This document shows positions 42,375-51,959 of a stretch of 64,000 nucleotides of DNA, piece after piece. Under the pieces are notes generated by a model. That model ran no database searches, was not told the origin of the DNA, and worked only from the letters and a program-made list of their open reading frames with translations. This DNA comes from Veillonella intestinalis (lineage in GTDB: Bacteria > Bacillota > Negativicutes > Veillonellales > Veillonellaceae), in contig NZ_CALPDB010000003.1 of assembly GCF_943193155.1 (NCBI RefSeq), positions 124,001 to 188,000 on the forward strand, in the 5' to 3' direction. The translations under genes and the position numbers were made by a program. Positions within the stretch are counted from its first letter, which is position 1, and each line of letters begins with the position of its first letter.

Positions 42375-43184
42375 ATGAGTGAAACAATGAAAACAGATAT
42401 ACAGATTGAGTCGCTCCGCACAGGGTATGATAAAACTGTAATTATCGATAACTTAAACCTTACCATTCCCCGTGGCAAAGTGACGGCTTTAATCGGGGCC
42501 AATGGTTGTGGCAAATCCACGTTATTAAAAACGATTTGTCGCATCATAACGCCTATGAGTGGCAAGGTATATTTGGATGGACAATCGGTTCACGAAGAAA
42601 ATACGAAAACCTTGGCTAAGAAAATTGCTATTTTACCACAACATCCGATGGCTCCCCATGGGTTAACTATAAAAGAGTTGTTAGCCTATGGACGGGCCCC
42701 TTATAAAAATGGTGTTTTTACACGGATGAATCGGGAAGACAGGGACATTATTAATTGGGCCTTAGCAGTCACTCATTTAGAGGACTTGGCGGAACGTCCC
42801 CTTCATCATTTATCCGGTGGACAACGACAGCGTGCGTGGATAGCTATGGCCGTGGCACAAGATACAGAGATTCTCTTTTTAGATGAACCTACCAGTTTCT
42901 TAGATATTGCTCACCAGTTAGAAGTGTTGCAATTAGTTGCTGAGTTGAATAAGACGTATGGTAAAACTGTTATTATGGTATTACATGAATTAAATCAAGC
43001 TGCTCGTTTTGCAGACCATATTATTGCTATGAAGGCGGGCGAAGTACGGTTTCAAGGGCCGCCGACAGAGGTATTTACGGCTGAAATGTTAGCTGATGTA
43101 TTCGGTATTACAGCGATGATTATGAAGGATCTTTTGACGAAGTTGCCCTTCTGTATTCCACAAAATGTGGGAGGTAGCCTATGA
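42375..43184 (+). CDS. FepC-type ABC transporter ATPase, second iron system
   Basis: A 269-residue ATPase: Walker A GANGCGKSTL, signature LSGGQRQRAWIAMAV, Walker B ILFLDEPTSFLD, switch His VLHELNQAA. The signature with QRAWIAMA matches the FepC/FecE group for ferric siderophores. The ATG at 42375 is used; longer forms would extend into the previous permease gene. It ends by a 4-base overlap with the binding-protein gene. Confidence 0.93.
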   Translation: MSETMKTDIQIESLRTGYDKTVIIDNLNLTIPRGKVTALIGANGCGKSTLLKTICRIITPMSGKVYLDGQSVHEENTKTLAKKIAILPQHPMAPHGLTIKELLAYGRAPYKNGVFTRMNREDRDIINWALAVTHLEDLAERPLHHLSGGQRQRAWIAMAVAQDTEILFLDEPTSFLDIAHQLEVLQLVAELNKTYGKTVIMVLHELNQAARFADHIIAMKAGEVRFQGPPTEVFTAEMLADVFGITAMIMKDLLTKLPFCIPQNVGGSL

Positions 43185-44335
43185 AAAGTGGGCTAATGAA
43201 GGAGATATTGACAGTGCTAACTAGACTGCTACGGCTACCTAGACTAGCGGTGATGCTCCTTTTAGGTATCGTGACTACGACTATACTCGCTGGTTGCGGG
43301 GCGATTACGTCTTGGTCGATTACACCTAGTTTAATGACAACTGCTCAGACAGCGAAACCATTATTTCCAGCGGATGTACCCCGAAGTGATACGGCAGAGG
43401 CGATTGATGCGGAGTTGACGGCTCGGTATGAAGGCGTAATACAACGGACAAATGCTTTATTTACAGAAACGAATGGTCAACTTATTTTAAAGCATAAATA
43501 TGGCACGACGGTGATTCCTAAAGAGGCAAAACGAGTTGTTGTGATTCGTCTGGAAGACCCTATGGTAGCCTTAGGGGCGCCTATGGTGGGCGCGTATAAT
43601 CCACCTACGTTTTATCTACATGATGAATTGACGGCTAACGGCGTGGTGCCGATTAGTATTAATGAAAATATTAAAGCCATTAATTTGGAACAAGTGCAAG
43701 CACTGAAACCAGATTTAATTCTCTTACGTGATTCATTTGACCGTAATGCTTATGTGGCTTTGAGTAAAATTGCGCCCGTAGCGGCTTTACGACTGCAAGA
43801 TACAGAGGTAACGCTGTTAGCGTTGGGAAAAATTTTACATCGGGAAGAACAAGCAAACGCACGTTTGCAACTGTATTATGACCGAGTAAAACAAGCCCGC
43901 ATGGATATAAAGGGCCGCATTGGTAATAGCCCCGTAGCCTTACTTCGTATCTTGAAAAAAGAAGTGCGCCTCTACCCGTATTCGACCAATGATATTAATC
44001 GTTTCATGTATGAGTTACTTCATTTAACGCCAGATCCAATGGCGGTTGCGCAAGATTCAGGTGATACCAATGTAGTATCCCTTGAAATGTTACTAGAATT
44101 AAAAGCGCAGTATCTCATTGTGTCCAGTGGCTATGGGCCAAGTAGTAGTGGCAATAATGAAGCGGCTCAAAAACGGTATGAAGAGTTGCAAGACGACCCT
44201 CTGTGGCAAACCATTCCGGCTGTTAAGGCAGGGCACATTTTAAATGTAAATCCCGTTATTTGGAATGCTCATGGTATTATTGCGAAAGAGCGGGCTATTG
44301 AGGATTTGCATAGGTATTTTATGACAGTTGAATAA
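43181..44335 (+). CDS. Iron-siderophore binding lipoprotein, second system
   Basis: A 384-residue binding protein with a long N-terminus, a hydrophobic stretch and a lipobox LAGC (Cys at about residue 39), so it should be lipid-anchored in the periplasm. The ligand domain (FhuD/FepB-like) starts near RVVVIRLEDPMVALGAPMVGA and has EQVQALKPDLILLRDSFD. About 60 residues between the lipobox and domain form a linker. GGGAGG precedes the ATG, which overlaps the ATPase gene by 4 bases. A strong terminator follows and closes the island. Confidence 0.9.
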   Translation: MKSGLMKEILTVLTRLLRLPRLAVMLLLGIVTTTILAGCGAITSWSITPSLMTTAQTAKPLFPADVPRSDTAEAIDAELTARYEGVIQRTNALFTETNGQLILKHKYGTTVIPKEAKRVVVIRLEDPMVALGAPMVGAYNPPTFYLHDELTANGVVPISINENIKAINLEQVQALKPDLILLRDSFDRNAYVALSKIAPVAALRLQDTEVTLLALGKILHREEQANARLQLYYDRVKQARMDIKGRIGNSPVALLRILKKEVRLYPYSTNDINRFMYELLHLTPDPMAVAQDSGDTNVVSLEMLLELKAQYLIVSSGYGPSSSGNNEAAQKRYEELQDDPLWQTIPAVKAGHILNVNPVIWNAHGIIAKERAIEDLHRYFMTVE

Positions 44336-44425
44336 AGATTTTGCTATGATATTACGCTAAGAGTGTATAGATTTGATGCGGTAGGTTTTGGGGTAAGATT
44401 AAAAAAACTATTAGCAAATTTATGT

Positions 44426-44476
44426 AAAACAGTTTGTCTTTATGAATTTATAACATAAAGACAAACTGTTTTTTTA
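44426..44476 (+). terminator. Terminator closing the iron island
   Basis: AAAACAGTTTGTCTTTATG pairs with CATAAAGACAAACTGTTTT around an AT loop, followed by further T. Confidence 0.9.
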
Positions 44477-44887
44477 TTGAAGTTGATATTGGGAAATTAG
44501 GATTAAATACATAAAGATTTGATTATGAAATTAAAACAAAATTAATATGAAAAAATCTAGTTTATGATATGAAGTTATTAAAAACATTTTAGAAGGTGTA
44601 GTGTTATATAAAAATTAGATAAAGGTGAAAAAATTCCGGGGGGGGTAGAATAATTATCTGGTAAATATGGTTGTTTATAAGCATTTTGAAAAATGAAAAA
44701 TAATTCAAAAATATTTTATAAAAAAATATTGATTAATTTAATTGATAATTGAGAGTAAAATATAATTATAGAGACATAGTTAAGTCCTATGGTGAGAATG
44801 ACAATTAGTCAGGGAGAGTTTGCCTATGAGATTAAGTGCTGTATGTTAATTGTGTAAGATGTTGTATAAGTTAGAAGGAGATTATTT
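44477..44887. other. AT-rich region before the YadA-like adhesin, with a G8 run
   Basis: About 410 very AT-rich bases. A run of eight G (44638-44645) stands out, about 240 bases before the adhesin start. Otherwise no coding frame or known RNA is seen. AGAAGGAGA (44873-44881) is the adhesin ribosome site. Confidence 0.6.
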
Positions 44888-47398
44888 ATGAACGGTGTAT
44901 CTAAGAAATTATTATTATTAAGCCTTAGTGTAACTATGATTAGTGGTAATGTGTGGGGCGCCACTAACACAGAGGGGGTAGGAAATGGTGTAGCTATTGG
45001 AGAGAGTTCAGAAACTAACTCAGCTGGGGATGTGGCAATTGGCAAGGGGGCTGTTGCAAAAGGAACTGATGGGAAAACGCCTAATTTATCCAGCGCTATT
45101 GCTATTGGGTTGAATGCTACGGTTCAAGGTACTGGTACAGCTGCTAATGCTGATAATCCATTAAATGGTATTGCTATAGGTAGAAATGCTAAGGTAATAA
45201 AAGCTAATGCTATTGCGATGGGTGATGGAGCTGAAGCACTAAATCAAAATAATGTATCAGTTGGTTTACAAGCCGGTGTAGGAACAACTGGATATTATAA
45301 TTTTGCTTTTGGTTCAGAAGTGGGACAGTATTTAGGTGGTGAAGAGAACATCTCTCTTGGTCGTTGGGCTAATACACATACGGCGCAAACAAAAAATACA
45401 GATAGTCACAATATAGCAATTGGTCTTAATGCTTTGAGAGAGAGTAAAAGCTGGACAGGAAGCCCAATTATTAGTTCTGTATATTCAAAAGGTGGTAATG
45501 TAGCATTAGGTAGTGGTGCTTTAGAGGGATCAGAAGGGGCATCCAATGTAGCTCTTGGTGTTCGTGCAGGGAGAAACATTAATGGAGCTGGAAATATTAT
45601 TCTAGGTACAGTTGCAGGTGCTAACGCAGGCATAGATGCTAATACTAATAATAAAGGTACAGCACTTACTAATTCTATTGTTATGGGTACACAAGCGGGA
45701 AATAATGCCGGTGGAGATAAGAGTGTTATTATTGGTCATTTCCAAAATAATGCTGTAGTTGCCAGCAATGTAGTTGCTATAGGCTCTAACTCGAGGATAA
45801 CCAAGCAATTTGGTTTAGGTTTAGGTCATGGAATTACAAATGATGCTAAATATGGATTAGTAGTAGGTTCTTATAATAAGTTAGAAAGTACTGCTGAAAA
45901 GTCTGGTGTATTTGGTATAGGTACTTATGGTGTAACTTCTGTATCGGGCCGTGAAAGCTATGCGATTGGTAATAGTAATCAGATATCTACTAATAGTACT
46001 TTTGTATTAGGCAATAATATCAAAAATACATTAGATAACTCAGTATTTCTTGGTAGTAAATCAGCATATGTAGTTAGTGGGAGTACAACAAAAGGGATTG
46101 ACGTATATACAAGTGATACCATAAATGGACAAAATTTAAGCTTTGCTGGAGGCGATAATATTGCTGGCGTCGTTTCTGTTGGTAGTACAAATACGGGCGA
46201 AGGGGAAGGAACGAGACGGATTCAAAATGTAGCAGCGGGATTAGTAAGTAAAGATTCTACAGATGCTATAAATGGTAGCCAGCTTTACGCTGTAGCTAAT
46301 TCTATTAATGAATCTATTAACAATATTACTGATAGTAATACGTATACAACTGGAGGCAGTTATAATTCAGCTACAAAGTCAATTGATTTTATTCAGAATG
46401 ATACTTCTAAGAATTATAGCGTAGATGTAAGCGGTATTGTGAATGGTATTTCGGATGCAGTGAATACAGGTCTCAATTTTAAAGGTGATGTAGGTAGTAT
46501 TACTAATGTTAAAATGGGAGAATCGTTATCGATAGTAGGTGGTGCGTCCGAATTAGCTACTGCGAATAATATTGGTGTAGTAAGTAGTGATAAACAATTA
46601 CAACTTCGTTTAGCAAAAGATATTGATTTAGGGAAAGATGGCAGTATAACAATTGGTGAGACAGTCATTAATAATAGCGGATTAAAAATTGAAAATGGTC
46701 CTACTATTAATGATAATGGTATTGATATGGGAGGTACATCGATTACCAATATTAAACCGGGAGATATTAGTAAAGGATCTACTGATGCGGTAACAGGGGA
46801 TCAATTATATGAAACAAATCAAAAAGTTACTAATTTATCGGGTAATTATAATCACTTGAATCGTAAGATTGATAAAGTTGGTGCAGGGGCAGCTGCTTTA
46901 GCGGGGTTACATCCACTTGGTTTTAATGCTGATGATAAATGGTCATTTGCTGTAGGTTATGGTAATTACAAAAATTCAGATGCAGTTGCACTAGGAGCAT
47001 ATTATCAACCTAATGAAGATACTTTGTTGGGAGTGGCTAGTTCTATGGGTAATGGTGAAAACATGTTTAATGCTAGTTTATCCTTTAAAGTTGGACAGTC
47101 TAGTGGAGTATCTAGATCTCGGGTGGCTATGGCACAAGAAATTATTGATTTAAAACTAGATAATCAAAACTTGCGTGATAAAGTTAATGAATTAGATGCG
47201 AAAGTTAATCAGTTGCTAGGTATTATCAGTAATACGCCAGCATTAGCTGCTTCTAATGAGGGAGAAAGTAGAATTCGTATTGATCATATTTCTGGTGAAG
47301 CTAATAGTAAAGATAAAATTGAACGCGTGCGTATCAATGATGAATCTAATGATCAAGTTGAACGTGATGTCTATGGCAATGTGATTTCTGTTAAATAG
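44888..47398 (+). CDS. YadA-like trimeric autotransporter adhesin
   Basis: An 836-residue surface protein. A signal peptide (about 1-24, ending VWGA) leads to a head of YadA-type repeats (AIG/VALG motifs, e.g. GVAIGES, DVAIGKGA, SIVMGTQAG), then necks and stalk segments (VSKDSTDAINGSQLYAVANSI; ISKGSTDAVTGDQLYETNQKV). The C-terminal YadA anchor (HLNRKIDKVGAGAAALAGLHPLGF..GNYKNSDAVALGAYYQP..SFKVG) occupies about residues 655-735. Unusually, some 95 residues follow the anchor, including a coiled coil (DLKLDNQNLRDKVNELDAKVNQLL). It is monocistronic and should mediate adhesion or biofilm formation. Confidence 0.93.
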   Translation: MNGVSKKLLLLSLSVTMISGNVWGATNTEGVGNGVAIGESSETNSAGDVAIGKGAVAKGTDGKTPNLSSAIAIGLNATVQGTGTAANADNPLNGIAIGRNAKVIKANAIAMGDGAEALNQNNVSVGLQAGVGTTGYYNFAFGSEVGQYLGGEENISLGRWANTHTAQTKNTDSHNIAIGLNALRESKSWTGSPIISSVYSKGGNVALGSGALEGSEGASNVALGVRAGRNINGAGNIILGTVAGANAGIDANTNNKGTALTNSIVMGTQAGNNAGGDKSVIIGHFQNNAVVASNVVAIGSNSRITKQFGLGLGHGITNDAKYGLVVGSYNKLESTAEKSGVFGIGTYGVTSVSGRESYAIGNSNQISTNSTFVLGNNIKNTLDNSVFLGSKSAYVVSGSTTKGIDVYTSDTINGQNLSFAGGDNIAGVVSVGSTNTGEGEGTRRIQNVAAGLVSKDSTDAINGSQLYAVANSINESINNITDSNTYTTGGSYNSATKSIDFIQNDTSKNYSVDVSGIVNGISDAVNTGLNFKGDVGSITNVKMGESLSIVGGASELATANNIGVVSSDKQLQLRLAKDIDLGKDGSITIGETVINNSGLKIENGPTINDNGIDMGGTSITNIKPGDISKGSTDAVTGDQLYETNQKVTNLSGNYNHLNRKIDKVGAGAAALAGLHPLGFNADDKWSFAVGYGNYKNSDAVALGAYYQPNEDTLLGVASSMGNGENMFNASLSFKVGQSSGVSRSRVAMAQEIIDLKLDNQNLRDKVNELDAKVNQLLGIISNTPALAASNEGESRIRIDHISGEANSKDKIERVRINDESNDQVERDVYGNVISVK

Positions 47399-47534
47399 TA
47401 AATATTAGTAGTGTTAAATTTGAAATATAGGAGTTTATCATGAGTTAAATTATAAATAATTTGAGAGAGGTCATTTTGTAAATTTTCATTGTATTATCAA
47501 CGAGCCTGTACTATAATAAAGAAAATACACAAAA

Positions 47535-47620
47535 AAGCTAGGGGAGCCTGTAGGCTGAGAAAAGTGCTTGAACACTTGACCCTTGACCTGATTCGGATAA
47601 TGCCGACGTAGGAAAGCTGT
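47535..47620 (+). promoter_or_regulatory. TPP riboswitch
   Basis: The thiamine pyrophosphate aptamer is recognisable: AGGGGAGCCT..GGCTGAGA in the first half and ACCCTTGACCTGAT..GGATAATGCCGACGTAGGAAAGCT in the second. It lies upstream of thiC, with a terminator in between, so thiamine pyrophosphate should switch the gene off. Confidence 0.95.
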
Positions 47621-47634
47621 ACAGGACGTTTCAT

Positions 47635-47667
47635 AAGCTCATCCACGTGGATGAGCTTTTTATTTTT
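47635..47667 (+). terminator. Terminator of the TPP riboswitch
   Basis: AAGCTCATCC pairs with GGATGAGCTT around ACGT, followed by a T-rich run, 15 bases after the aptamer. Confidence 0.9.
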
Positions 47668-47728
47668 GCTTTTTTGCGTGTTTTAGACAGTCATTCGTTA
47701 TATTTAGACCTATGTAGGAGGCCTCTCG

Positions 47729-49078
47729 ATGAAACAGCAAGATAATCAATGTAAAAACACGACAGTAGTAAAGCAAGGTAGCTATACCACGCAAATGGAT
47801 GCGGCTCGCAAGGGTATTGTGACGCCTCAGATGGAGGTGGTAGCCGCTAAAGAACAACTGCGCCTAGAGGATGTAATGGCCTTGTTAGCCTCAGGGAAAG
47901 TGGCCATTCCTGCTAATAAACATTACAAAAGTTTATCGCCTGAAGCGGTAGGTGAACGTTGTCGTACTAAAATTAATGTGAATCTTGGCGTTTCACCGGA
48001 GCATAATAATATAGAGGAAGAATTAGAAAAAGTACGCAATGCCATTGCGATGAAAGCAGAAGCCATTATGGACTTATCCAATTTTGGTAAGACGCAGGAG
48101 TTTCGTCGTAAATTGATTGATATGTCTACCGCTATGATTGGCACTGTACCTATGTATGATGCAGTTGGTATGTTAGATAAAGACTTAAAAGATATTACGG
48201 TAGATGAGTTCTTTTCAGTGGTGGAACAGCATGCGAAGGACGGCGTAGATTTTATGACCATTCATTGTGGGATGAATCGTAAAACAGCGCAACGGATTAA
48301 AGATAATCCTCGTTTGACAAATATTGTGTCACGTGGGGGCTCCTTGCTCTTTGCTTGGATGGAAATGAATAATCAGGAAAATCCATTTTATGAATACTAT
48401 GACCGCTTACTAGAAATTTGTGAAACTTATGATGTTACGTTAAGTCTAGGCGATGCTTGTCGGCCAGGCTGTACGCACGATGCGACGGATGCGGCTCAAA
48501 TTGAAGAATTAATCACGTTAGGCGAATTGACAAAACGGGCGTGGGCGCATAATGTACAGGTAATGATTGAAGGGCCAGGGCATATGGTGCTTAATGAAAT
48601 CGCGGCTAATATGACATTAGAAAAACGCCTTTGCCATGGAGCGCCATTTTATGTACTTGGTCCATTAGTGACAGATATTGCACCTGGTTATGACCATATT
48701 ACGAGTGCCATTGGTGGGGCTATTGCCGGATCTTGTGGGGCTGACTTCTTATGCTATGTGACACCAGCGGAACATTTGCGTTTACCAACGATTGACGATG
48801 TAAAAGAAGGTATTGTTGCTACGCGTATTGCCGCTCATGCAGCCGATTTGGCAAAAGGCATTCCAGGCGCACAGGCTTGGGATGATGCTATGAGTAAAGC
48901 TCGTGCTGAAGTAGATTTTGATACTATGATTAAACTGGCTATTGATCCTGAAAAGGCACGTCGCTACTATGAATCAAGTAAGCCAGAGTGCGAAGGAACC
49001 TGTACGATGTGTGGTAAAATGTGCCCTGCTCGAACGATGAAACATATTTTAGCAGGTGAAGATGTGTCGATTCGGTAG
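47729..49078 (+). CDS. thiC: Phosphomethylpyrimidine synthase
   Basis: A 449-residue radical-SAM-type enzyme that converts aminoimidazole ribotide into HMP phosphate for thiamine synthesis. Characteristic motifs are [66 protein letters not shown] and EGPGHM; the C-terminus has the cluster-binding [16 protein letters not shown] precedes the ATG. It is the short bacterial form without the N-terminal extension of plant or proteobacterial ThiC. Other thi genes are absent here. Confidence 0.97.
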   Translation: MKQQDNQCKNTTVVKQGSYTTQMDAARKGIVTPQMEVVAAKEQLRLEDVMALLASGKVAIPANKHYKSLSPEAVGERCRTKINVNLGVSPEHNNIEEELEKVRNAIAMKAEAIMDLSNFGKTQEFRRKLIDMSTAMIGTVPMYDAVGMLDKDLKDITVDEFFSVVEQHAKDGVDFMTIHCGMNRKTAQRIKDNPRLTNIVSRGGSLLFAWMEMNNQENPFYEYYDRLLEICETYDVTLSLGDACRPGCTHDATDAAQIEELITLGELTKRAWAHNVQVMIEGPGHMVLNEIAANMTLEKRLCHGAPFYVLGPLVTDIAPGYDHITSAIGGAIAGSCGADFLCYVTPAEHLRLPTIDDVKEGIVATRIAAHAADLAKGIPGAQAWDDAMSKARAEVDFDTMIKLAIDPEKARRYYESSKPECEGTCTMCGKMCPARTMKHILAGEDVSIR

Positions 49079-49302
49079 TATTCGGTGGATGGGCTAATTT
49101 TTACAAAGTTTCTTTTTTAGGGTGAGGTTTGACTAAATATTTTGAGAGGACTATACTTTTATTAGGGTTATGTGTTAGTTTTTTAGTTATAATAAATAAT
49201 ATGTTAGGGATGAAAGTGAGATTGATATATTGCATGCTAGGTTGCGCTTATATGTTTTATCTATCTTTACATTCCTATTGTGTTATGCTATATTATTATT
49301 AA

Positions 49303-49364
49303 ATAGTGCCCTTAGTTGTAGGCATCCCACTATGAGGGAAATGCTGAAGCTTAGGGCTTTTTTT
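49303..49364 (+). promoter_or_regulatory. Attenuator-like hairpin before the NYN gene
   Basis: GCCCT (49308-49312) pairs with AGGGC (49353-49357) and encloses GCAT.CCC/GGG..ATGC (49322-49344); T7 follows (49358-49364), just before the gene's ribosome site. An alternative pairing ATAGTG (49303-49308) with CACTAT (49328-49333) would break this structure. Confidence 0.5.
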
Positions 49365-49376
49365 GTAGAGGGAATT

Positions 49377-50043
49377 ATGGAAAAGCGGATTGCAATTTTA
49401 GTAGATGGTGGATTTTACCAAAAAAGAATACATGCTTTAAAAGATTTCGACACACCTAAACGAAGTGTCGATTTTTTTTATTGAATACTGTAAACGTCAT
49501 ATTCGAGCAGAAAAATATGATAGTTTTTCTTTATATAGGATTTTTTACTACGATTGCCCACCTAGTGAGAAAGAAGTATATAATCCATTAACAAAAACTG
49601 TTATTAGATTAAAAGAGTCCGAACAATATAAATGGATGACAGAGTTTATAAAAGAATTAAAAACTAGACGTAAAGTAGCTTTGCGTTTAGGTCGATTAAG
49701 TGAGAATGATATTGTTTATAATTTAAAACCAAAGATAACTAAAAAACTATTGAACGGGTCTATAGGCATAGAAGATATAACGGAGAAAGATGTATATTTG
49801 TCAATTGGGCAAAAGGGCGTTGATATGAAATTAGGTATAGATATAGCTTCTTTAGCATATAAACGGCAGGTTGATAAAATTGTTTTGATTGCAGGTGATA
49901 GTGATTTTGTACCTGCTGCAAAATTAGCTAGGCGGGAAGGCATTGATTTTATTTTAGATTCATTGTGGAATCCTATTAATGAAGATTTACATGAACATAT
50001 TGATGGGCTAAAAAGTTGTATTTGGAAAAATGGAGAAAAGTAG
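49377..50043 (+). pseudogene. NYN-domain protein gene, split at a T8 run
   Basis: Reading begins at ATG 49377 (MEKRIAILVDGGFYQKR, the first strand with catalytic-type Asp of NYN/PIN-like nucleases) but hits a stop at 49482-49484. The remainder of the domain continues in another frame (EYCKRHIRAEKYDSFSLYRIFYYDCPP to AGDSDFVPAAKLARREGIDFILDSLW). The break falls in eight T (49472-49479); seven would restore one 221-residue frame. It may be a true frameshift, a length-variable switch, transcriptional slippage or a sequencing error. NYN proteins are predicted RNases. No obvious partner genes are adjacent. Confidence 0.75.
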
Positions 50044-50209
50044 GCTTTATATGGTATAATAAAATGTAAAATATGTAATAGCACTTTTTAGTCATCGTTG
50101 CAGAAATAGACCTCTTATAATTGAGTGGCGAAGCTTGATTGTAACGAGTGTTTTGATAAACTGATTAAAAAGTAAGTTAATAATTACTGTTGCATTAATG
50201 GAGGGTATA

Positions 50210-51745
50210 ATGAACCAGAAAGAGCTTGTCATTGTTGTTGATTTTGGCGGCCAGTATAATCAGCTGATTGCCCGTCGTGTTCGTGAAAATCACGTATACT
50301 GCGAAGTGTATCCGTACGATAAAGCAGTGGCTAAAATCAAAGAATTGAATCCAATGGGCGTTATTTTTACAGGTGGTCCTAATAGCGTGTATGAAGAAAA
50401 TTCGCCACGCATTGAAAAAGAAGTATTTGAATTAGGTATTCCTGTACTTGGTCTTTGCTATGGTATGCAATTGATGGCGCATACATTAGGGGGCGAAGTT
50501 AAATCCGCTGAAGCTCGTGAATTTGGGAAAACCCCTGTAACAGTAAAGACTGATTCTCCACTTTTCAAAGGGCTTAGTGAAAATGAAATTGTGTGGATGA
50601 GTCACGTAGATTATGTAGCCTCTGTACCAGAAGGTTTTGAAATTGTAGGTCATACAGCTAACTGTCCAGTAGCAGCGATGCAGAATACAGAACGTAAGTT
50701 GTATGCTATGCAATATCATCCAGAAGTACTTCACAGTGAGCATGGCAAGGAAATGATTCATAACTTCCTATTTGAAGTGTGTGGTTGCCATGGTGAGTGG
50801 ACAATGGCTAATTATGCCAAAGTAGCGATTGAAGAAATCCGTAACAAAGTGGGTGACGGCAAAGTATTATTAGCTTTATCTGGCGGTGTAGATAGCTCCG
50901 TTGCAGCTGCTCTTATTTCTAAAGCTGTGGGTGAGCAATTAACTTGTATCTTTGTTGATCATGGTTTAATGCGTAAAAATGAAGGTGATGAAGTAGAAGC
51001 AGCTTTCAAAGACTCTGGTATGCATTTTATTCGTGTAGATGCGGCAGATCGTTTCCTTGGCCGTTTAGCTGGCGTTGAAGAACCAGAACAAAAACGTAAA
51101 ATTATCGGCGAAGAATTTATTCGTGTATTCGAAGATGAAGGCCGAAAAATTGGGTCTGTTGATTTCTTAGCACAAGGTACAATTTATCCTGACGTAATTG
51201 AATCTGGTGCTGGTGATGCAGCGGTTATTAAAAGTCATCATAATGTTGGCGGTTTGCCAGCTGTTGTTGATTTTAAAGGCCTTATTGAACCACTTCGCAA
51301 CTTATTTAAAGATGAAGTTCGTGAATTGGGAGCTGAGCTTGGTTTAGCTGATTATCTTGTATGGCGTCAACCATTCCCAGGTCCTGGCTTGGCGATTCGC
51401 GTAATGGGTGAAATTACTCGTGAAAAGTTAGATATTCTTCGTGATGCGGATGCTATTTTCCGTGAAGAAATTGCTAATGCAAAACTTGATCGCTCCATTA
51501 ATCAGTACTTCGCTGTGCTTACTAGCACACGTACTGTTGGTGTTATGGGTGACTTCCGTACGTATGATTACACCTTGGCACTTCGTGGTGTAACCACTAC
51601 GGACTTTATGACAGCCGATTGGGCTCGCATTCCATATGACGTGCTTGATAAAATCTCGGTTCGTATTGTAAATGAAGTACAACATATTAACCGTATCGTG
51701 TATGATATTACTTCTAAACCACCAGCTACGATTGAGTGGGAATAA
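50210..51745 (+). CDS. guaA: GMP synthase (glutamine-hydrolysing)
   Basis: A 511-residue cytoplasmic enzyme making GMP from XMP. The N-terminal class I glutamine amidotransferase has catalytic Cys at about residue 83 ([13 protein letters not shown]) and MQYHPEV; the ATP-pyrophosphatase domain has [14 protein letters not shown]; the C-terminal dimerisation domain ends [17 protein letters not shown]. Start ATG 50210 has GGAGG 5 bases upstream; an ATG at 50198 lies before that site. It is monocistronic and ends at a repeated hairpin element. No guanine riboswitch was seen before it. Confidence 0.98.
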   Translation: MNQKELVIVVDFGGQYNQLIARRVRENHVYCEVYPYDKAVAKIKELNPMGVIFTGGPNSVYEENSPRIEKEVFELGIPVLGLCYGMQLMAHTLGGEVKSAEAREFGKTPVTVKTDSPLFKGLSENEIVWMSHVDYVASVPEGFEIVGHTANCPVAAMQNTERKLYAMQYHPEVLHSEHGKEMIHNFLFEVCGCHGEWTMANYAKVAIEEIRNKVGDGKVLLALSGGVDSSVAAALISKAVGEQLTCIFVDHGLMRKNEGDEVEAAFKDSGMHFIRVDAADRFLGRLAGVEEPEQKRKIIGEEFIRVFEDEGRKIGSVDFLAQGTIYPDVIESGAGDAAVIKSHHNVGGLPAVVDFKGLIEPLRNLFKDEVRELGAELGLADYLVWRQPFPGPGLAIRVMGEITREKLDILRDADAIFREEIANAKLDRSINQYFAVLTSTRTVGVMGDFRTYDYTLALRGVTTTDFMTADWARIPYDVLDKISVRIVNEVQHINRIVYDITSKPPATIEWE

Positions 51746-51754
51746 GATAAAATA

Positions 51755-51834
51755 ATAAAAAGACCATACATCCTCCTCGTTTCCTGCGTTGCTACGCAAC
51801 AATGGTCACTACGAAAGATGTATGGTCTTTTTCT
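51755..51834. repeat. Repeated hairpin element, copy 1
   Basis: AAAAAGACCATACATC (51757-51772) pairs with GATGTATGGTCTTTTT (51817-51832) and encloses a smaller GCGTTG/CGCAAC stem. It can act as the guaA terminator. A second copy of about 87% identity by eye lies at 52566-52645, on the other side of the Fic gene. Confidence 0.88.
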
Positions 51835-51959
51835 GTATGTAAGAGGGTGAGGGAAGAAACTAATTTTAGCTCATTATATGATATAATTAATGTATGAATT
51901 GATTGAGTGGGATTGAAGAAAACATTATAGGGATGTAACGTTAGTTCAAGGAGTTGCTA

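Noticed and set aside
49230-49484. An 84-residue protein with a membrane-like N-terminus before the NYN domain
   Set aside because: The extra N-terminal part is a translation of the leader hairpin; the natural start is the ATG at 49377 with GAGGG before it.
51428-51802. A 124-codon leftward open frame at the guaA 3' end
   Set aside because: Antisense to conserved GMP synthase codons and running through the hairpin element; no domain or ribosome site.
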